A DNA stretch of 38,312 nt, taken from Rikenellaceae bacterium. GTDB lineage: Bacteria; Bacteroidota; Bacteroidia; Bacteroidales; UBA932. The notes beneath the pieces are model-generated. The model was not told where the DNA came from. It saw only the letters and a program-made list of their open reading frames with translations, and made no database searches. A program made the position numbers and the translations under genes. The stretch spans positions 1-38,312 of the forward strand of contig CAAGIG010000077.1 of NCBI GenBank assembly GCA_900769885.1, read 5' to 3'. Of the stretch, positions 1 through 8,224 are shown one piece after another. Position 1 is the first letter of the stretch. Each line of letters opens with the position of its first letter.

Positions 1-65
1 ACCTTGCAAAAGAGGTTATCGAGAAATCAGGTGGCTCGAAACGTTTTGATGAGGACGATGAATAA
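1..65 (+). CDS. fusA: C-terminal end of probable elongation factor G (partial)
   Basis: An open frame enters from the left edge and stops at TAA 63-65. The visible tail reads LAKEVIEKSGG followed by an acidic end (DEDE). The xAxxVIExxG pattern resembles the extreme C-terminus of EF-G (E. coli ends VAQAVIEARGK), and in Bacteroidales fusA normally lies directly upstream of rpsJ, which follows after 19 nt. EF-G is the cytosolic GTPase that drives ribosomal translocation. Only about 20 residues are present, so the identification rests on this short tail and on gene order. The first bases may belong to a codon split by the window edge. Confidence 0.55.
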   Translation, partial: LAKEVIEKSGGSKRFDEDDE

Positions 66-84
66 TCAGATAAAATATTACAAC

Positions 85-390
85 ATGAGTCAAAAAATAA
101 GAATAAAACTAAAATCATTCGATCACGCATTGGTTGACAAGTCAGCTGATAAGATCGTGAAAACAGTGAAAGCTACTGGCGCTGTTGTGAACGGACCTAT
201 TCCACTTCCTACAGACAAGAAGATTTTCACCGTTAACCGTTCGACTTTCGTGAACAAAAAATCACGTGAGCAGTTCGAACTTAATTCTTACCGCCGTCTT
301 CTTGACATCTACAGCTCAACTCCTAGTACAGTTGATGCATTGATGAAACTTGAATTGCCCAGCGGAGTAGAAGTTGAAATCAAAGTTTGA
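85..390 (+). CDS. rpsJ: 30S ribosomal protein S10
   Basis: This 101-residue protein matches S10 over its full length, from MSQKIRIKLKSFDH through the NRSTFVNKKSREQFE segment to the LPSGVEVEIKV end. S10 is part of the head of the 30S subunit and also the NusE partner in antitermination. The frame is open further upstream, but the start at 85 gives the usual family length and leaves 19 nt after the preceding stop. In most Bacteroidales rpsJ is followed by rplC and the rest of the S10 operon. Here a tRNA and unrelated genes follow, so the cluster is broken after rpsJ. Confidence 0.97.
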   Translation: MSQKIRIKLKSFDHALVDKSADKIVKTVKATGAVVNGPIPLPTDKKIFTVNRSTFVNKKSREQFELNSYRRLLDIYSSTPSTVDALMKLELPSGVEVEIKV

Positions 391-416
391 TAATAAAGGA
401 AAATTCCCTATCTTTG
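386..416 (+). promoter_or_regulatory. Bacteroidota-type promoter for the tRNA
   Basis: TTTG (386-389) is separated by 19 nt from TATCTTTG (409-416), a near-ideal match to the Bacteroides -33/-7 consensus. The -33 box overlaps the rpsJ stop codon. Transcription should start near 421, about 30 nt before the tRNA. Confidence 0.75.
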
Positions 417-446
417 TACTGGTAAAGTAAATTTTTCAAAGATAGG
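407..446 (+). repeat. Inverted repeat overlapping the tRNA promoter
   Basis: CCTATCTTTG (407-416) and CAAAGATAGG (437-446) are perfect 10-bp inverted arms separated by 20 nt. The left arm contains the -7 element of the tRNA promoter. In an rpsJ read-through transcript the two arms could form a hairpin. No T-run follows, so it is not a classical terminator. Confidence 0.6.
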
Positions 447-452
447 TATTCA

Positions 453-527
453 GGACCCGTAGCTCAGTCGGTTAGTAGCACCTGACTCATAATCAGGGGG
501 TCACTGGTTCAAGCCCAGTCGGGTCCA
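453..527 (+). tRNA. tRNA with CAT anticodon (elongator Met or Ile2)
   Basis: A 75-nt cloverleaf is visible. It has acceptor arms GGACCCG/CGGGTCC, a D arm beginning GCTCAG, an anticodon stem CCTGA/TCAGG around loop CTCATAA, and a T arm containing GGTTCAAGCC. CCA is not encoded: A73 is followed by CAG. The anticodon CAT on a non-initiator body means either elongator Met or the lysidine-modified Ile2 that reads AUA. The C4-G69 and C5-G68 pairs recall E. coli Ile2, which TilS recognises, but I cannot settle this by eye. It is transcribed from its own promoter just upstream and closed by a hairpin terminator. Confidence 0.93.
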
Positions 528-530
528 CAG

Positions 531-558
531 AAAGGCGTTTCGAAAGAGACGCCTTTTT
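531..558 (+). terminator. Rho-independent terminator after the tRNA
   Basis: An 11-bp stem AAAGGCGTTTC/GAGACGCCTTT is capped by a GAAA tetraloop and runs into a T-tract. It starts 3 nt after the tRNA. Confidence 0.9.
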
Positions 559-722
559 GCGTTTATAACATTTAACTGCAAAATATGTGTCACATAATTG
601 ATAATTTGACATTATATTATGAAGTTGATTTAATTAAAGGAGGTCAATGTAACAGCGGCAGCCGAAAAGCTGGGATAGAGTAGGCGTGATTATATTATTA
701 TTGATTTATAAATTACAATATT
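559..722 (+). other. AT-rich gap with a short HTH-like in-frame remnant
   Basis: No gene is supported here. In one forward frame (about 640-685) the codons read KEVNVTAAAEKLG, then a stop, then SRRDYI. This looks like the first helices of a helix-turn-helix (AAEKLG-I-SR) interrupted by a stop codon. It may be a decayed fragment or chance. No clear -7 promoter for the gene at 723 was found. Confidence 0.25.
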
Positions 723-1172
723 ATGAAGAAGTTTTTAATGTTAGCAATTATTCCATTGATGTTATTTATAACATCTTGTGAAAAAAACAATTATCAACCG
801 ACAACTACACCCGATTTAAGACTAACTATGTGGGAGGGTATTATTGAAAAAGAATCTATACACGGATTTGAAAAATATAACATTAGGTTAGAATTTTACG
901 AATCATTAGAAGAATTGAGTTATGAAAGTGGGTTTGTTATTCATAGACCAGATAATTTGAGATTTAATGTTTCTACTATGGATGGCGCAAATGCAGGTGT
1001 TTATACTGCAAAATATGTTCAAACTGGTTCTAATATAAAGATTTATAACACACATACTCCGCTTGATGCTGGCGAATATTGGATAACAGCGGCACCTGAC
1101 AATAAAATTGAGATGAGTGTACTAAACGGAGCAACCGAGGTTCGGCTCTATCTGACAAGATTATCTTTGTAG
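723..1172 (+). CDS. Small hypothetical lipoprotein
   Basis: This 149-residue protein begins with a lipoprotein signal, MKKFLMLAIIPLMLFITSC, with the lipobox cysteine at residue 19 followed by EKNN. That predicts export and lipidation, possibly surface display. The rest is a compact beta-rich domain with no family I recognise. The gene is visibly more AT-rich than the neighbouring operons (for example ATA, TTA and AAT codons), which hints at separate acquisition. It stands alone between the tRNA terminator and a shared bidirectional terminator. The start has no Shine-Dalgarno, as is usual in this phylum. Confidence 0.8.
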   Translation: MKKFLMLAIIPLMLFITSCEKNNYQPTTTPDLRLTMWEGIIEKESIHGFEKYNIRLEFYESLEELSYESGFVIHRPDNLRFNVSTMDGANAGVYTAKYVQTGSNIKIYNTHTPLDAGEYWITAAPDNKIEMSVLNGATEVRLYLTRLSL

Positions 1173-1187
1173 TTAAAGATTTGCAAT

Positions 1188-1225
1188 AAAAAAACCTGAA
1201 GGCCAATTGCGACTTTCAGGTTTTT
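1188..1225. terminator. Bidirectional terminator between convergent genes
   Basis: AAAACCTGAA (1191-1200) pairs with TTCAGGTTTT, with A-runs on the left and T-runs on the right. It can therefore stop transcription of the small lipoprotein from the left and the minus-strand lipoprotein operon from the right. Confidence 0.85.
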
Positions 1226-1250
1226 GGTTTTTATGTATGGAATCAGTGTT

Positions 1251-3116
1251 TTATTCGAAGAATTCAAATTCATCGACAGGTGAGACTCCTGAGTCGAGAA
1301 CGCGGAATACATTTCTGGTTACAGCACTGTCGTTGTCTTCACTGTCTTTACAGAATGAAGCAAGTGTAAGGATGGTGCTGTAGTCGCAATATGCGTAGGT
1401 GTATTCTTTGTTTGCAATACCATTGATCTGGAGGTCGATTATCAAATCCAAATCGGTAGGATATGTAGTGTCGCTAAGGTCGTCAGAGTATACATCATAC
1501 CAGAATTGTGCAACGTCTCCGTGTTTGGTTACTTTCAGAGGTACTACAGCATATCCGGCAGCATCTCCAAATTCCTGAGGGTATTTTTGGGCAAGCGCGC
1601 TTCCGTCAAAGTATTTGTCGAATGTCACTTCAATGTACGCTTCTGATACACCCTTAGCAGGAGTTGTGATTACTTCTGAGAAAATAACTTCAGTATTGAA
1701 TTCACCGGTGAGTTCATCGATACCGATTGCATAGATTTTATATTCGGTCTCTGGGTATAGCTGCTGGAAGTCGTGCTCAGTAGTCCCTTTGCTACCCATA
1801 ACTCTCAAACAATCTGCTTTGTTGGCGTAATATCCGTTATCTACGAACCATTGTGCTGCTTCTGAAATTTCGTCAGCGAGCTCTTGAGGATCTGCATCTG
1901 CATAACAGCAGTCGGTGTAGTATAGTGAGGTAACGGGTTCAGCTTCGACAGTTGCGCGAATTCTGAAGTTGGTTACTTTCTCTATATTAAAATTGAATGT
2001 GGGAGGTACATTCTGACCCATAGGGAGAGTGTGAACTTTTACCTTGTTTACAGCAGTGGTGTACATACCATATTCGTAACCAAATGCAACCACATAGTAG
2101 TCAGCGTCGTCTTTGTCTACCAACACTGTTTTATGATAGTCGCCACGAGTGAGGTATGTGATGTAGTTGTCCATACTGTTGTACATTTCAAGGATTTCCG
2201 CATCACTCTTGCCTTCAATGTCCTCAGCTGCGAAAATCAATGTTGCATATTGGTCATCGTTTGTGGTCGATACTGAGTAGGTGATTCGGTCTGTATTGAT
2301 CTGGTCAATGCTTATCTCCAACTTGTTCTCAGATGGTTTTACAGCACCTGTTGTGAATGTGGTGTATGCCACTTCGGAAATAATATCTCCCTGATCGGTA
2401 ACAGCGCAGGCAAATCCATAGAACGAGGTCTCTCCATTGAGTTCAAAATGTTGGGTTCCTCTTCCAACTGTAGTCAGTTCTGCTACGGCTTGTTCTGGGG
2501 TATATCCGGCGTATGCACCATAGTAGATGGCATTGTACATTTCAAGTTCTACCAATGCTTTGAAATACATCTCAATGGTAACTCCGGGAGATTGTGCAAG
2601 GGCATTTTCCATACTCTTTACGGAGTAGTACCAAGAGTAGTATCTGACATCTTCAGGGGTAGGAGTTGTGGTCATTGCAACGTATGGACCGTCAATGTCA
2701 AATTCAAATTCAAATGAAACATCGACAGGCTCATCACCTTTTGCACTTTGAGAAACGGTTACTTTACCTGAAAGGTCTTCTCCATAGGTTAAAACAATCT
2801 GAGTGATTCTGGATGATCCTGAGGTATTGGGATCAATATTGAATTTGACGACACCTTCAGTAGAATAGTCAAAACTATTAATCCAGGAGTCTTGGCAAGA
2901 TGCCTCCAATTCGCTTCCGTCAGGGTTCTCCAATTTGTATGAGAAGCTGAATTCTCCACCATTTTTTCCTGCACTTATGTGTGTGTCAATGATTTCCAGT
3001 GTTGGATCCGGAGTGTCAACAGGAGGTTCTTCTGTTCCATTATCGGGTTTCTCGCAGGAAATTGCAATTGAGAAACAACCAATCAGAAGAAGAAGGTATT
3101 TTAAAATTGTTTTCAT
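1251..3116 (-). CDS. BACON and Fn3-like repeat surface lipoprotein
   Basis: This 621-residue lipoprotein has the signal MKTILKYLLLLIGCFSIAISC, cysteine 21, then EKPDNG, a Cys-plus-acid pattern that favours surface export in Bacteroidota. Residues about 38-130 look like a BACON domain, ending in the typical KVTVSQSA strand. Then come about three modules of 110-130 residues. Each has an Fn3-like beta frame with a helical insertion and ends in an ETEYKIYAIG-type strand and a TT.. linker. The last 125 residues form a separate beta domain. BACON domains are thought to bind carbohydrate or mucin or act as spacers, and no catalytic motif is visible. It is the third gene of an operon read from 5784, 18 nt after the DUF1566-like gene, and is a distant paralogue of the first gene. 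Confidence 0.85.
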   Translation of the reverse strand: MKTILKYLLLLIGCFSIAISCEKPDNGTEEPPVDTPDPTLEIIDTHISAGKNGGEFSFSYKLENPDGSELEASCQDSWINSFDYSTEGVVKFNIDPNTSGSSRITQIVLTYGEDLSGKVTVSQSAKGDEPVDVSFEFEFDIDGPYVAMTTTPTPEDVRYYSWYYSVKSMENALAQSPGVTIEMYFKALVELEMYNAIYYGAYAGYTPEQAVAELTTVGRGTQHFELNGETSFYGFACAVTDQGDIISEVAYTTFTTGAVKPSENKLEISIDQINTDRITYSVSTTNDDQYATLIFAAEDIEGKSDAEILEMYNSMDNYITYLTRGDYHKTVLVDKDDADYYVVAFGYEYGMYTTAVNKVKVHTLPMGQNVPPTFNFNIEKVTNFRIRATVEAEPVTSLYYTDCCYADADPQELADEISEAAQWFVDNGYYANKADCLRVMGSKGTTEHDFQQLYPETEYKIYAIGIDELTGEFNTEVIFSEVITTPAKGVSEAYIEVTFDKYFDGSALAQKYPQEFGDAAGYAVVPLKVTKHGDVAQFWYDVYSDDLSDTTYPTDLDLIIDLQINGIANKEYTYAYCDYSTILTLASFCKDSEDNDSAVTRNVFRVLDSGVSPVDEFEFFE

Positions 3117-3134
3117 CTTTTCTATTCAATATTT

Positions 3135-3815
3135 TTAGAAACTTCTCACAGCAATTACGTGGTGCTCCATCTTCTTGTCGGTATCGTATGGTGAGATCTC
3201 GTGGTAGAAGAAACTGTATGCGTATGCATCCTGAACACCGATTTCCACAGAGGTCCAGTAGTTGTCCATTGTTCCGTCGTGCAAAGGTTCTTTTCCAAGA
3301 GCAACCAGCGCTTCATTAATTACATCAAATGATATGCTCATTAGCTCAAAATCGCTGAGTGCAGGAAGATACCAGGCATTCAGGCCAAGAACATTCTTTT
3401 GGTCAACCCAGGCGAATGCGGGATATCTCTCTTGCCAGTTTTCAAGATATTTGATGTATTGCATATTATAGAATCCGTCAGAGTTGGAGAATTCTCCTCC
3501 TTGGACAGTAAGCAATTCGTAGTCTGTAGACCAGGCAGCTCTTCCTTGGTCGAGTGACATCATAAGGCCGTGTTTGCCTGTGGTGTCCACGTGATATACA
3601 AGGCCTTTTGACAATCCTACTTCAATGTAGTCGCCGATAGCGTAAGTAGTTGTGTCCTCGGGTGTTCCTCCTCCGGTAGTATCTTCCGGATTGTTCTGAT
3701 TGCCTGAGCCTCCTTCTTCAGGCTCTTCTCCGGGTTCAACCGGAGAAGGCTTTGTACAAGAAGAATATGGTAGGATCAATAATGCTGAAATAATAAGCAG
3801 TAGGATCTTTTTCAT
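3135..3815 (-). CDS. DUF1566-like (C-type-lectin-like) lipoprotein
   Basis: This 226-residue lipoprotein has a signal ending in PYSSC (Cys 20), then a low-complexity Pro/Glu/Gly linker to about residue 55. The globular part carries the pattern of DUF1566/Fibrobacter-paralogous domains: GLMMSLDQG, an AWS tryptophan, NAWYLPALSDFELM, NYWTSVE and a C-terminal VIAVRSF. This fold is related to C-type lectin and sulfatase-modifying-type domains and usually mediates binding rather than catalysis. It lies in the middle of a three-gene operon, 19 nt after the upstream gene and 18 nt before the downstream one. It is therefore probably part of the same surface assembly as the two large Fn3-like proteins. 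The ligand is unknown. Confidence 0.8.
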   Translation of the reverse strand: MKKILLLIISALLILPYSSCTKPSPVEPGEEPEEGGSGNQNNPEDTTGGGTPEDTTTYAIGDYIEVGLSKGLVYHVDTTGKHGLMMSLDQGRAAWSTDYELLTVQGGEFSNSDGFYNMQYIKYLENWQERYPAFAWVDQKNVLGLNAWYLPALSDFELMSISFDVINEALVALGKEPLHDGTMDNYWTSVEIGVQDAYAYSFFYHEISPYDTDKKMEHHVIAVRSF

Positions 3816-3834
3816 TATTGATATCTGTTTTTAA

Positions 3835-5784
3835 TTATTTAACGGTGTAGCTTGTGCGGAAGATTGAATAGTTTCCGTCAGCATCATAAACAGCACCTGC
3901 ATAGTAAACAGTCTCTCCTACAGGAACGTGATCTGTATTTACAGTGATGTAGGTTTGGTTGGTTACCTGAGCAACATAGATTCCAGTTGCAGTTTCTGTT
4001 TGAGTGCTTAGATATGAAATCAATTCACTGTCGCTCATATCGTAGACAGATGTATCTCCGATAAGGTGACTTGATTTGAACATCTTCACGCTTGAAGCAT
4101 TTTCAAAGTAGAACCAGGCAGAAACAAGTTTGCCTTCGCTTTGTGAGCTTTGGGTGAATAGAATTTCCTGGATCTGAGGTCCTTCTTTCACCTCTTTGGT
4201 GGTAAATTCTTTGGTGAATGCTTGGGTGGTGTATGAACCGTCAGGAACCATACCGATAGCATATACAAGATATTTTGTTTCGGGTTCAAGGTCTTCAATC
4301 AACCAAGAGTTGTAAGTGGTTTCCAATGCTCTTGAAAGCCATTCTTCTTTTGACATTCTGGTAGGATCCCACAATTGGTCTACAAGTTCGTCATTGAATC
4401 TCTTGATGGCGTCATCATTTGCACCATAAGCTACATATGTGCTGTAAGGCATATAGTTGAACATATGAGGCATTGGCTCAAGATAAGGTTGGAATGAAAC
4501 TTCTGCCGAGGAAGAGGTGATGTTTCCTACAGAGATAATGATGTCGCTGTTGATTGCATCAGCCTCTTTGGTTCTGAATGCAACTTTTGTAAGAGGTGTG
4601 GTAACTTCTCCATCTTTGTAACCGAAAACAAGACACCAGTAGTCTTTTTCAGGGATTAGCGGACAATCGGTGATTGTGCTTGAACCTGAATACATATGGT
4701 TGTAGATGTAGCTTCCCTGAGCAGCAATGATTGTTTCGATAATACCTTCGTCTGTCAAAGGAGTACCATCAACGTCATACATATATTCTTGTAGTTCGAA
4801 TAGAGCAACATAGCTTTCGCTGTGGTAAGGACTTACATAGAAGGTAGCACGGTCATCCTCTACAGTACCTTCAACAACCTGGAATGTGTTTGTAGGAGGG
4901 TTTGCAGTTCTGATTTCCAAAACGGTAGCATCGGTAACCGCAGTTCCGTTTGCGCCGATGGCGATTGCAAATACATAGTAGTTGCTGCTGGGCTCAATAC
5001 CGTCTTCAGCTGAGAAGTCGTCTACGATAGGACCGAATGCCGATACAGCTCCAACAACCTCTTCGATACTCATTCCGTTTTCGCTGGCAAGTGCAGGAAG
5101 ATATGCTTCAATGAAAGCAGGGATATTTTCTTCTGAACTTCCACAATACTCTTCATACCAGGCTGCAGGGAACAAGTCGTAGTAGTAACCTACGTTCTCG
5201 TCACTTGGAAGAATTGTGAATGAGAATGATGTAGAGGTGATTTCGTCACCGGGGATAATTTCGAAAGTACAGTCAAGAGGAAGTACTTTGGTGGTGGTAA
5301 AGTTCAATCTGTTAACTGTGGTAGTAGGAGTACCGTCGCTTTCGATACCATATAGATAGAATACATATTCGGTGTTCGCTTTAAGACCACGGTATCTCCA
5401 GTCTGTGTTGCCGTGAACAAGGTTCTGGCTAAGAAGTTCGTGAAGTGTGATTCCGTAGTATCTGCAAAGGTATTCGAAGTATTCCATATCGGTCTGGAAG
5501 ATATCTTCATCTTCAGCGGGAACTTCTTCTTTGATTTGAAGAGAATACCAGTAGGTCATATCCTTATCTTCAGGTTTGATGTCGATAAGGACGTCACCTG
5601 AGTGTAGTGATTCCAAAGTAATTGTGAAATTTTCCAATTGAATCGGGTCTCCGTTTTCTGCAACAAGAGTGTCTTCCTGTTCAGGAGGAGTAGGGTTTAC
5701 AGGACCGTCCTCAGGTTTTTGACAAGCTGCAAAGCTGAGAGCAAGCAGCAGGATGCTTAGGCTAAGAAAAAAGCTCTTTTTCAT
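3835..5784 (-). CDS. Multi-module Fn3-like surface lipoprotein
   Basis: This 649-residue lipoprotein has the signal MKKSFFLSLSILLLALSFAAC, Cys 21, then QKPEDG, matching a surface lipoprotein export pattern. The body has about four modules of 110-130 residues and a C-terminal beta domain. Each module runs strand (FTITLESLHSG), an acidic helical insertion (EDIFQTDMEYFEYLC), a strand like LKANTEYVFYLYGIESDG, and FTTT. The same plan recurs in the gene ending at 1251. No enzymatic motif is seen. It is the first gene of the operon and has a well-formed promoter 46 nt upstream. I infer an adhesin or ligand-binding role, but the family is not one I can name. Confidence 0.83.
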   Translation of the reverse strand: MKKSFFLSLSILLLALSFAACQKPEDGPVNPTPPEQEDTLVAENGDPIQLENFTITLESLHSGDVLIDIKPEDKDMTYWYSLQIKEEVPAEDEDIFQTDMEYFEYLCRYYGITLHELLSQNLVHGNTDWRYRGLKANTEYVFYLYGIESDGTPTTTVNRLNFTTTKVLPLDCTFEIIPGDEITSTSFSFTILPSDENVGYYYDLFPAAWYEEYCGSSEENIPAFIEAYLPALASENGMSIEEVVGAVSAFGPIVDDFSAEDGIEPSSNYYVFAIAIGANGTAVTDATVLEIRTANPPTNTFQVVEGTVEDDRATFYVSPYHSESYVALFELQEYMYDVDGTPLTDEGIIETIIAAQGSYIYNHMYSGSSTITDCPLIPEKDYWCLVFGYKDGEVTTPLTKVAFRTKEADAINSDIIISVGNITSSSAEVSFQPYLEPMPHMFNYMPYSTYVAYGANDDAIKRFNDELVDQLWDPTRMSKEEWLSRALETTYNSWLIEDLEPETKYLVYAIGMVPDGSYTTQAFTKEFTTKEVKEGPQIQEILFTQSSQSEGKLVSAWFYFENASSVKMFKSSHLIGDTSVYDMSDSELISYLSTQTETATGIYVAQVTNQTYITVNTDHVPVGETVYYAGAVYDADGNYSIFRTSYTVK

Positions 5785-5829
5785 AAATTAAATGTGTTTG
5801 TTTAATAGTTACTTAAATTTATTTGGCCG

Positions 5830-5860
5830 CAAAGATAATGTCTCGAAACTAAAAATGCAA
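5830..5860 (-). promoter_or_regulatory. Promoter of the lipoprotein operon
   Basis: Read on the minus strand, TTG (5860-5858), a 20-nt spacer and TATCTTTG (5837-5830) match the Bacteroides consensus. The start codon is at 5784, giving a leader of roughly 40 nt. Confidence 0.75.
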
Positions 5861-5901
5861 CACCTTTACAATCATTGTGTGTTTCAATAAGTTGGTGTAA
5901 T

Positions 5902-5942
5902 AAAAAAGACCATATCCGAGTTTCTTTCGGTATGGTCTTTTA
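5902..5942 (-). terminator. Terminator of the xus-like operon
   Basis: On the minus strand a long stem, AAAGACCATA with CCGA and its complement TCGG with TATGGTCTTT, ends in a run of six T. It lies 17 nt after the last gene. The A-run on the other side means it could work in both directions. Confidence 0.9.
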
Positions 5943-5958
5943 AAACAATCTGTGAGGG

Positions 5959-6789
5959 TTATTTTTTAGATAAATATCTCTTTTTAATCCATAAATAGTA
6001 TCCTGTCAGTGGTAGGGTTCCTCCTATCAGGGCACTGATAAAATAAAGAATCTTTATGAAGAATCCTCCCCAGGAACCGGTATGGAGCATATAGAAGAAT
6101 GATTTGTTGTCAATCAGGCTGTATGCGATATCTTTATACCATTTGAAAGACCAGGTGAGTCCGGTAAGAGCCATTATCAGAAGAAACAGTGCTGCGTAAA
6201 TGCCCAATGCAACGTGGCTGTCGTATAGAAATCTTTTAAGTCCTTTGTTGGTTTTGACGGTAAGTCTGTTTTTCAATGCTTTTATCCCTTTGGGAACCCA
6301 AATGATAATGCCGCTGATAAGGACAAAAACCATAATGAGGGTCGAAACTCCTACCACGACTTTCCCAAATGTCTTTTCTCCCCTTTTTGCCGGATTGTCC
6401 ATCAGGTATCTGTGGAGTGAGCGCATTGTTTTGAAAAATTCAGGTGTCGAGGTCCATCCGAGAGGTTCTGCGGTGTAAGGGTTTATGCAGAGTCTTGATT
6501 TTCCTTTCTCCTTAAATCCGATTTCTATTGATTTCCCATTCTCCTGAGGAATCTTGACAGAGGTAATTGTCAGAGTATCAAACGAAGATGAGGCAATAGC
6601 CTCTCTGACTTGTTGTTCAGAGAGGATTTGTGTGTTATTCTGAGGCTCTACAAAATAAATTTCTTTGTCAATGATTCTTGTTATCTCTTTTTCAAATACC
6701 AGTGCCGCTCCAGAAAAACAGATCACTGAGATAACCAGTCCTACCGGAATGGAGAGCCAAAGGTGCAATTTGATGAAAAACTTCTTCAT
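5959..6789 (-). CDS. xusC: PepSY-associated inner-membrane protein (XusC-like)
   Basis: This 276-residue protein has four transmembrane segments. One is N-terminal (LSIPVGLVISVICFSGAALVF) and three follow a periplasmic loop of about 110 residues. The loop contains PepSY-type sequence (PYTAEPLGW, then MRSLHRYLMD), and the C-terminal helices end in TGYYLWIKKRY. This is the iron-regulated PepSY-TM family. In Bacteroides thetaiotaomicron the third gene of the xenosiderophore system, xusC, is of this type and is proposed to reduce or handle ferric siderophore at the inner membrane. It starts 1 nt after the xusB-like stop and is followed by a terminator, so it is the last gene of the operon. The symbol is given by operon match, not by measured similarity. 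Confidence 0.8.
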   Translation of the reverse strand: MKKFFIKLHLWLSIPVGLVISVICFSGAALVFEKEITRIIDKEIYFVEPQNNTQILSEQQVREAIASSSFDTLTITSVKIPQENGKSIEIGFKEKGKSRLCINPYTAEPLGWTSTPEFFKTMRSLHRYLMDNPAKRGEKTFGKVVVGVSTLIMVFVLISGIIIWVPKGIKALKNRLTVKTNKGLKRFLYDSHVALGIYAALFLLIMALTGLTWSFKWYKDIAYSLIDNKSFFYMLHTGSWGGFFIKILYFISALIGGTLPLTGYYLWIKKRYLSKK

Positions 6790-6790
6790 A

Positions 6791-8182
6791 CTACTTTCTC
6801 ACTTTTAGTTTTCCTACAGCCGAAATGGATTCAGCATCGACAGTCAGAGCTTTTGAAGCTTCTGCTGTGTTTATATCGATTTTATAGAATGCAGGTTTTT
6901 CTCCTGAGGTAACTGTTACTGCGATGTAAGCAGCTCCGTTCTCTCCATAAGGTGTTCCGCTGAAGCCTGCAAGGTCGGCAGGAAGTCCTGTTACAGTGGT
7001 AATTGTCTTCTCTTCAGCATTGAAAATCGCAAGTTCCGAGACATCTGCATACTGTCCGTCAAACATACCTTCTACACCATCTTTATATAGTTGGAGCAAG
7101 AAATTGTTCTGGTCAATGTGCCAGCATCTGAACATTGGTTTGTTGTTTCCAATCTCCTCGAGATTAACGAAATAATCGGGGTCAAAATCTGTCGCCCCTT
7201 TTTTTATTCTCATTACAGATGATGGCAATGTTCCGGTCACTTTTTTCAAATCTTCTGAAGATGTTGCTGTACGTCCGTATCCTGAAGAGAATAGATAGAC
7301 ATCTCCATTGTCTGTACTCCAAATAGTCTGGTAGTATTGTGAGCGCATTCTGCCACATCCGTATCCCATCTTTCCGGTTCTTACGATGATGGGTTCGCTA
7401 TTGAAATTGTCTCCTGAATAGATTGCTACGTATGCACTGTCGGGATATTGGGTTGATGGAATTTCTCCTTGAATATATGCACCACTGCCTGAGCCTCCAT
7501 CTGCCTGAGTAATCAATTCTGGGTCGCTAACCAGTTCGGGCCATTGTCCAATGCCATATTTGCTCATTCCCATAGGGATAACCGATGTGTAAAGTTTTCC
7601 GCCACTTTCGGTAAATCCGGCGAATGATACGTTTTCCCCGTTTCCGAGGAAGTTTTCTGCGATTATGCTCTCATTTTTCTGAGAACCGTCGTTGGAGTTA
7701 AGATAGTTGAATAGAAGTGCTTGTGCGAGATTGCCCTCCTCGTCTGCTTGGTTTGAATCTCCGGTCGAAGCGGTGATTACATTGTCTCCCCAGGTTCCGT
7801 AAGTGGTGATTCTGTTGAAGTCGTAGAGATATTGTTCGGTAGGGGTTCCGTTTTGATTCAAGTAGTAAGATGCACCTGTGCCGGCTCCACCTTTATTGTA
7901 AACGAGAGCGAAAAGGTAGTTCATATCTTTATAAACCCAGTAAGATCCGCCGATAACTTCGGTTCCGTTTCCTACTACAGAGACAGTGCCATCTTCAAGT
8001 GTCTCGGAAGTGATAAGATAACTTGTTCCATCCACCTGGGCTGCGATAACATATAGTTCTTCGGAGGTAGTGGGGGTGTTTTCACCACCGGTGGGTTGTT
8101 CCTTTGTGCAGGAAGTGTTTAGAAATGTTGCCAGGCAAAGTGATCCGGCAATTAGTCTTTTCAAGAAATTTTTAGTTGTCAT
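6791..8182 (-). CDS. xusB: DUF4374 siderophore-binding lipoprotein (XusB-like)
   Basis: This 463-residue lipoprotein has the signal MTTKNFLKRLIAGSLCLATFLNTSC, Cys 25, followed by TKEQ. The body has the character of a DUF4374 beta-propeller, with repeated blades such as YVIAAQVDGTSYLITS, GGSYWVYKDMNYLFAL and MFRCWHIDQNNFLLQLYKDG. In B. thetaiotaomicron XusB is a surface lipoprotein of this family that binds ferric enterobactin and hands it to the TonB receptor. Here the gene sits between a TonB-dependent receptor (42 nt upstream) and a PepSY membrane protein (1 nt downstream), exactly the xusABC order. Siderophore specificity cannot be read from the sequence. Confidence 0.82.
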   Translation of the reverse strand: MTTKNFLKRLIAGSLCLATFLNTSCTKEQPTGGENTPTTSEELYVIAAQVDGTSYLITSETLEDGTVSVVGNGTEVIGGSYWVYKDMNYLFALVYNKGGAGTGASYYLNQNGTPTEQYLYDFNRITTYGTWGDNVITASTGDSNQADEEGNLAQALLFNYLNSNDGSQKNESIIAENFLGNGENVSFAGFTESGGKLYTSVIPMGMSKYGIGQWPELVSDPELITQADGGSGSGAYIQGEIPSTQYPDSAYVAIYSGDNFNSEPIIVRTGKMGYGCGRMRSQYYQTIWSTDNGDVYLFSSGYGRTATSSEDLKKVTGTLPSSVMRIKKGATDFDPDYFVNLEEIGNNKPMFRCWHIDQNNFLLQLYKDGVEGMFDGQYADVSELAIFNAEEKTITTVTGLPADLAGFSGTPYGENGAAYIAVTVTSGEKPAFYKIDINTAEASKALTVDAESISAVGKLKVRK

Positions 8183-8224
8183 ATTTGTATACTTTAAACG
8201 ATTATAAACGGTTTTAATCGGCTA

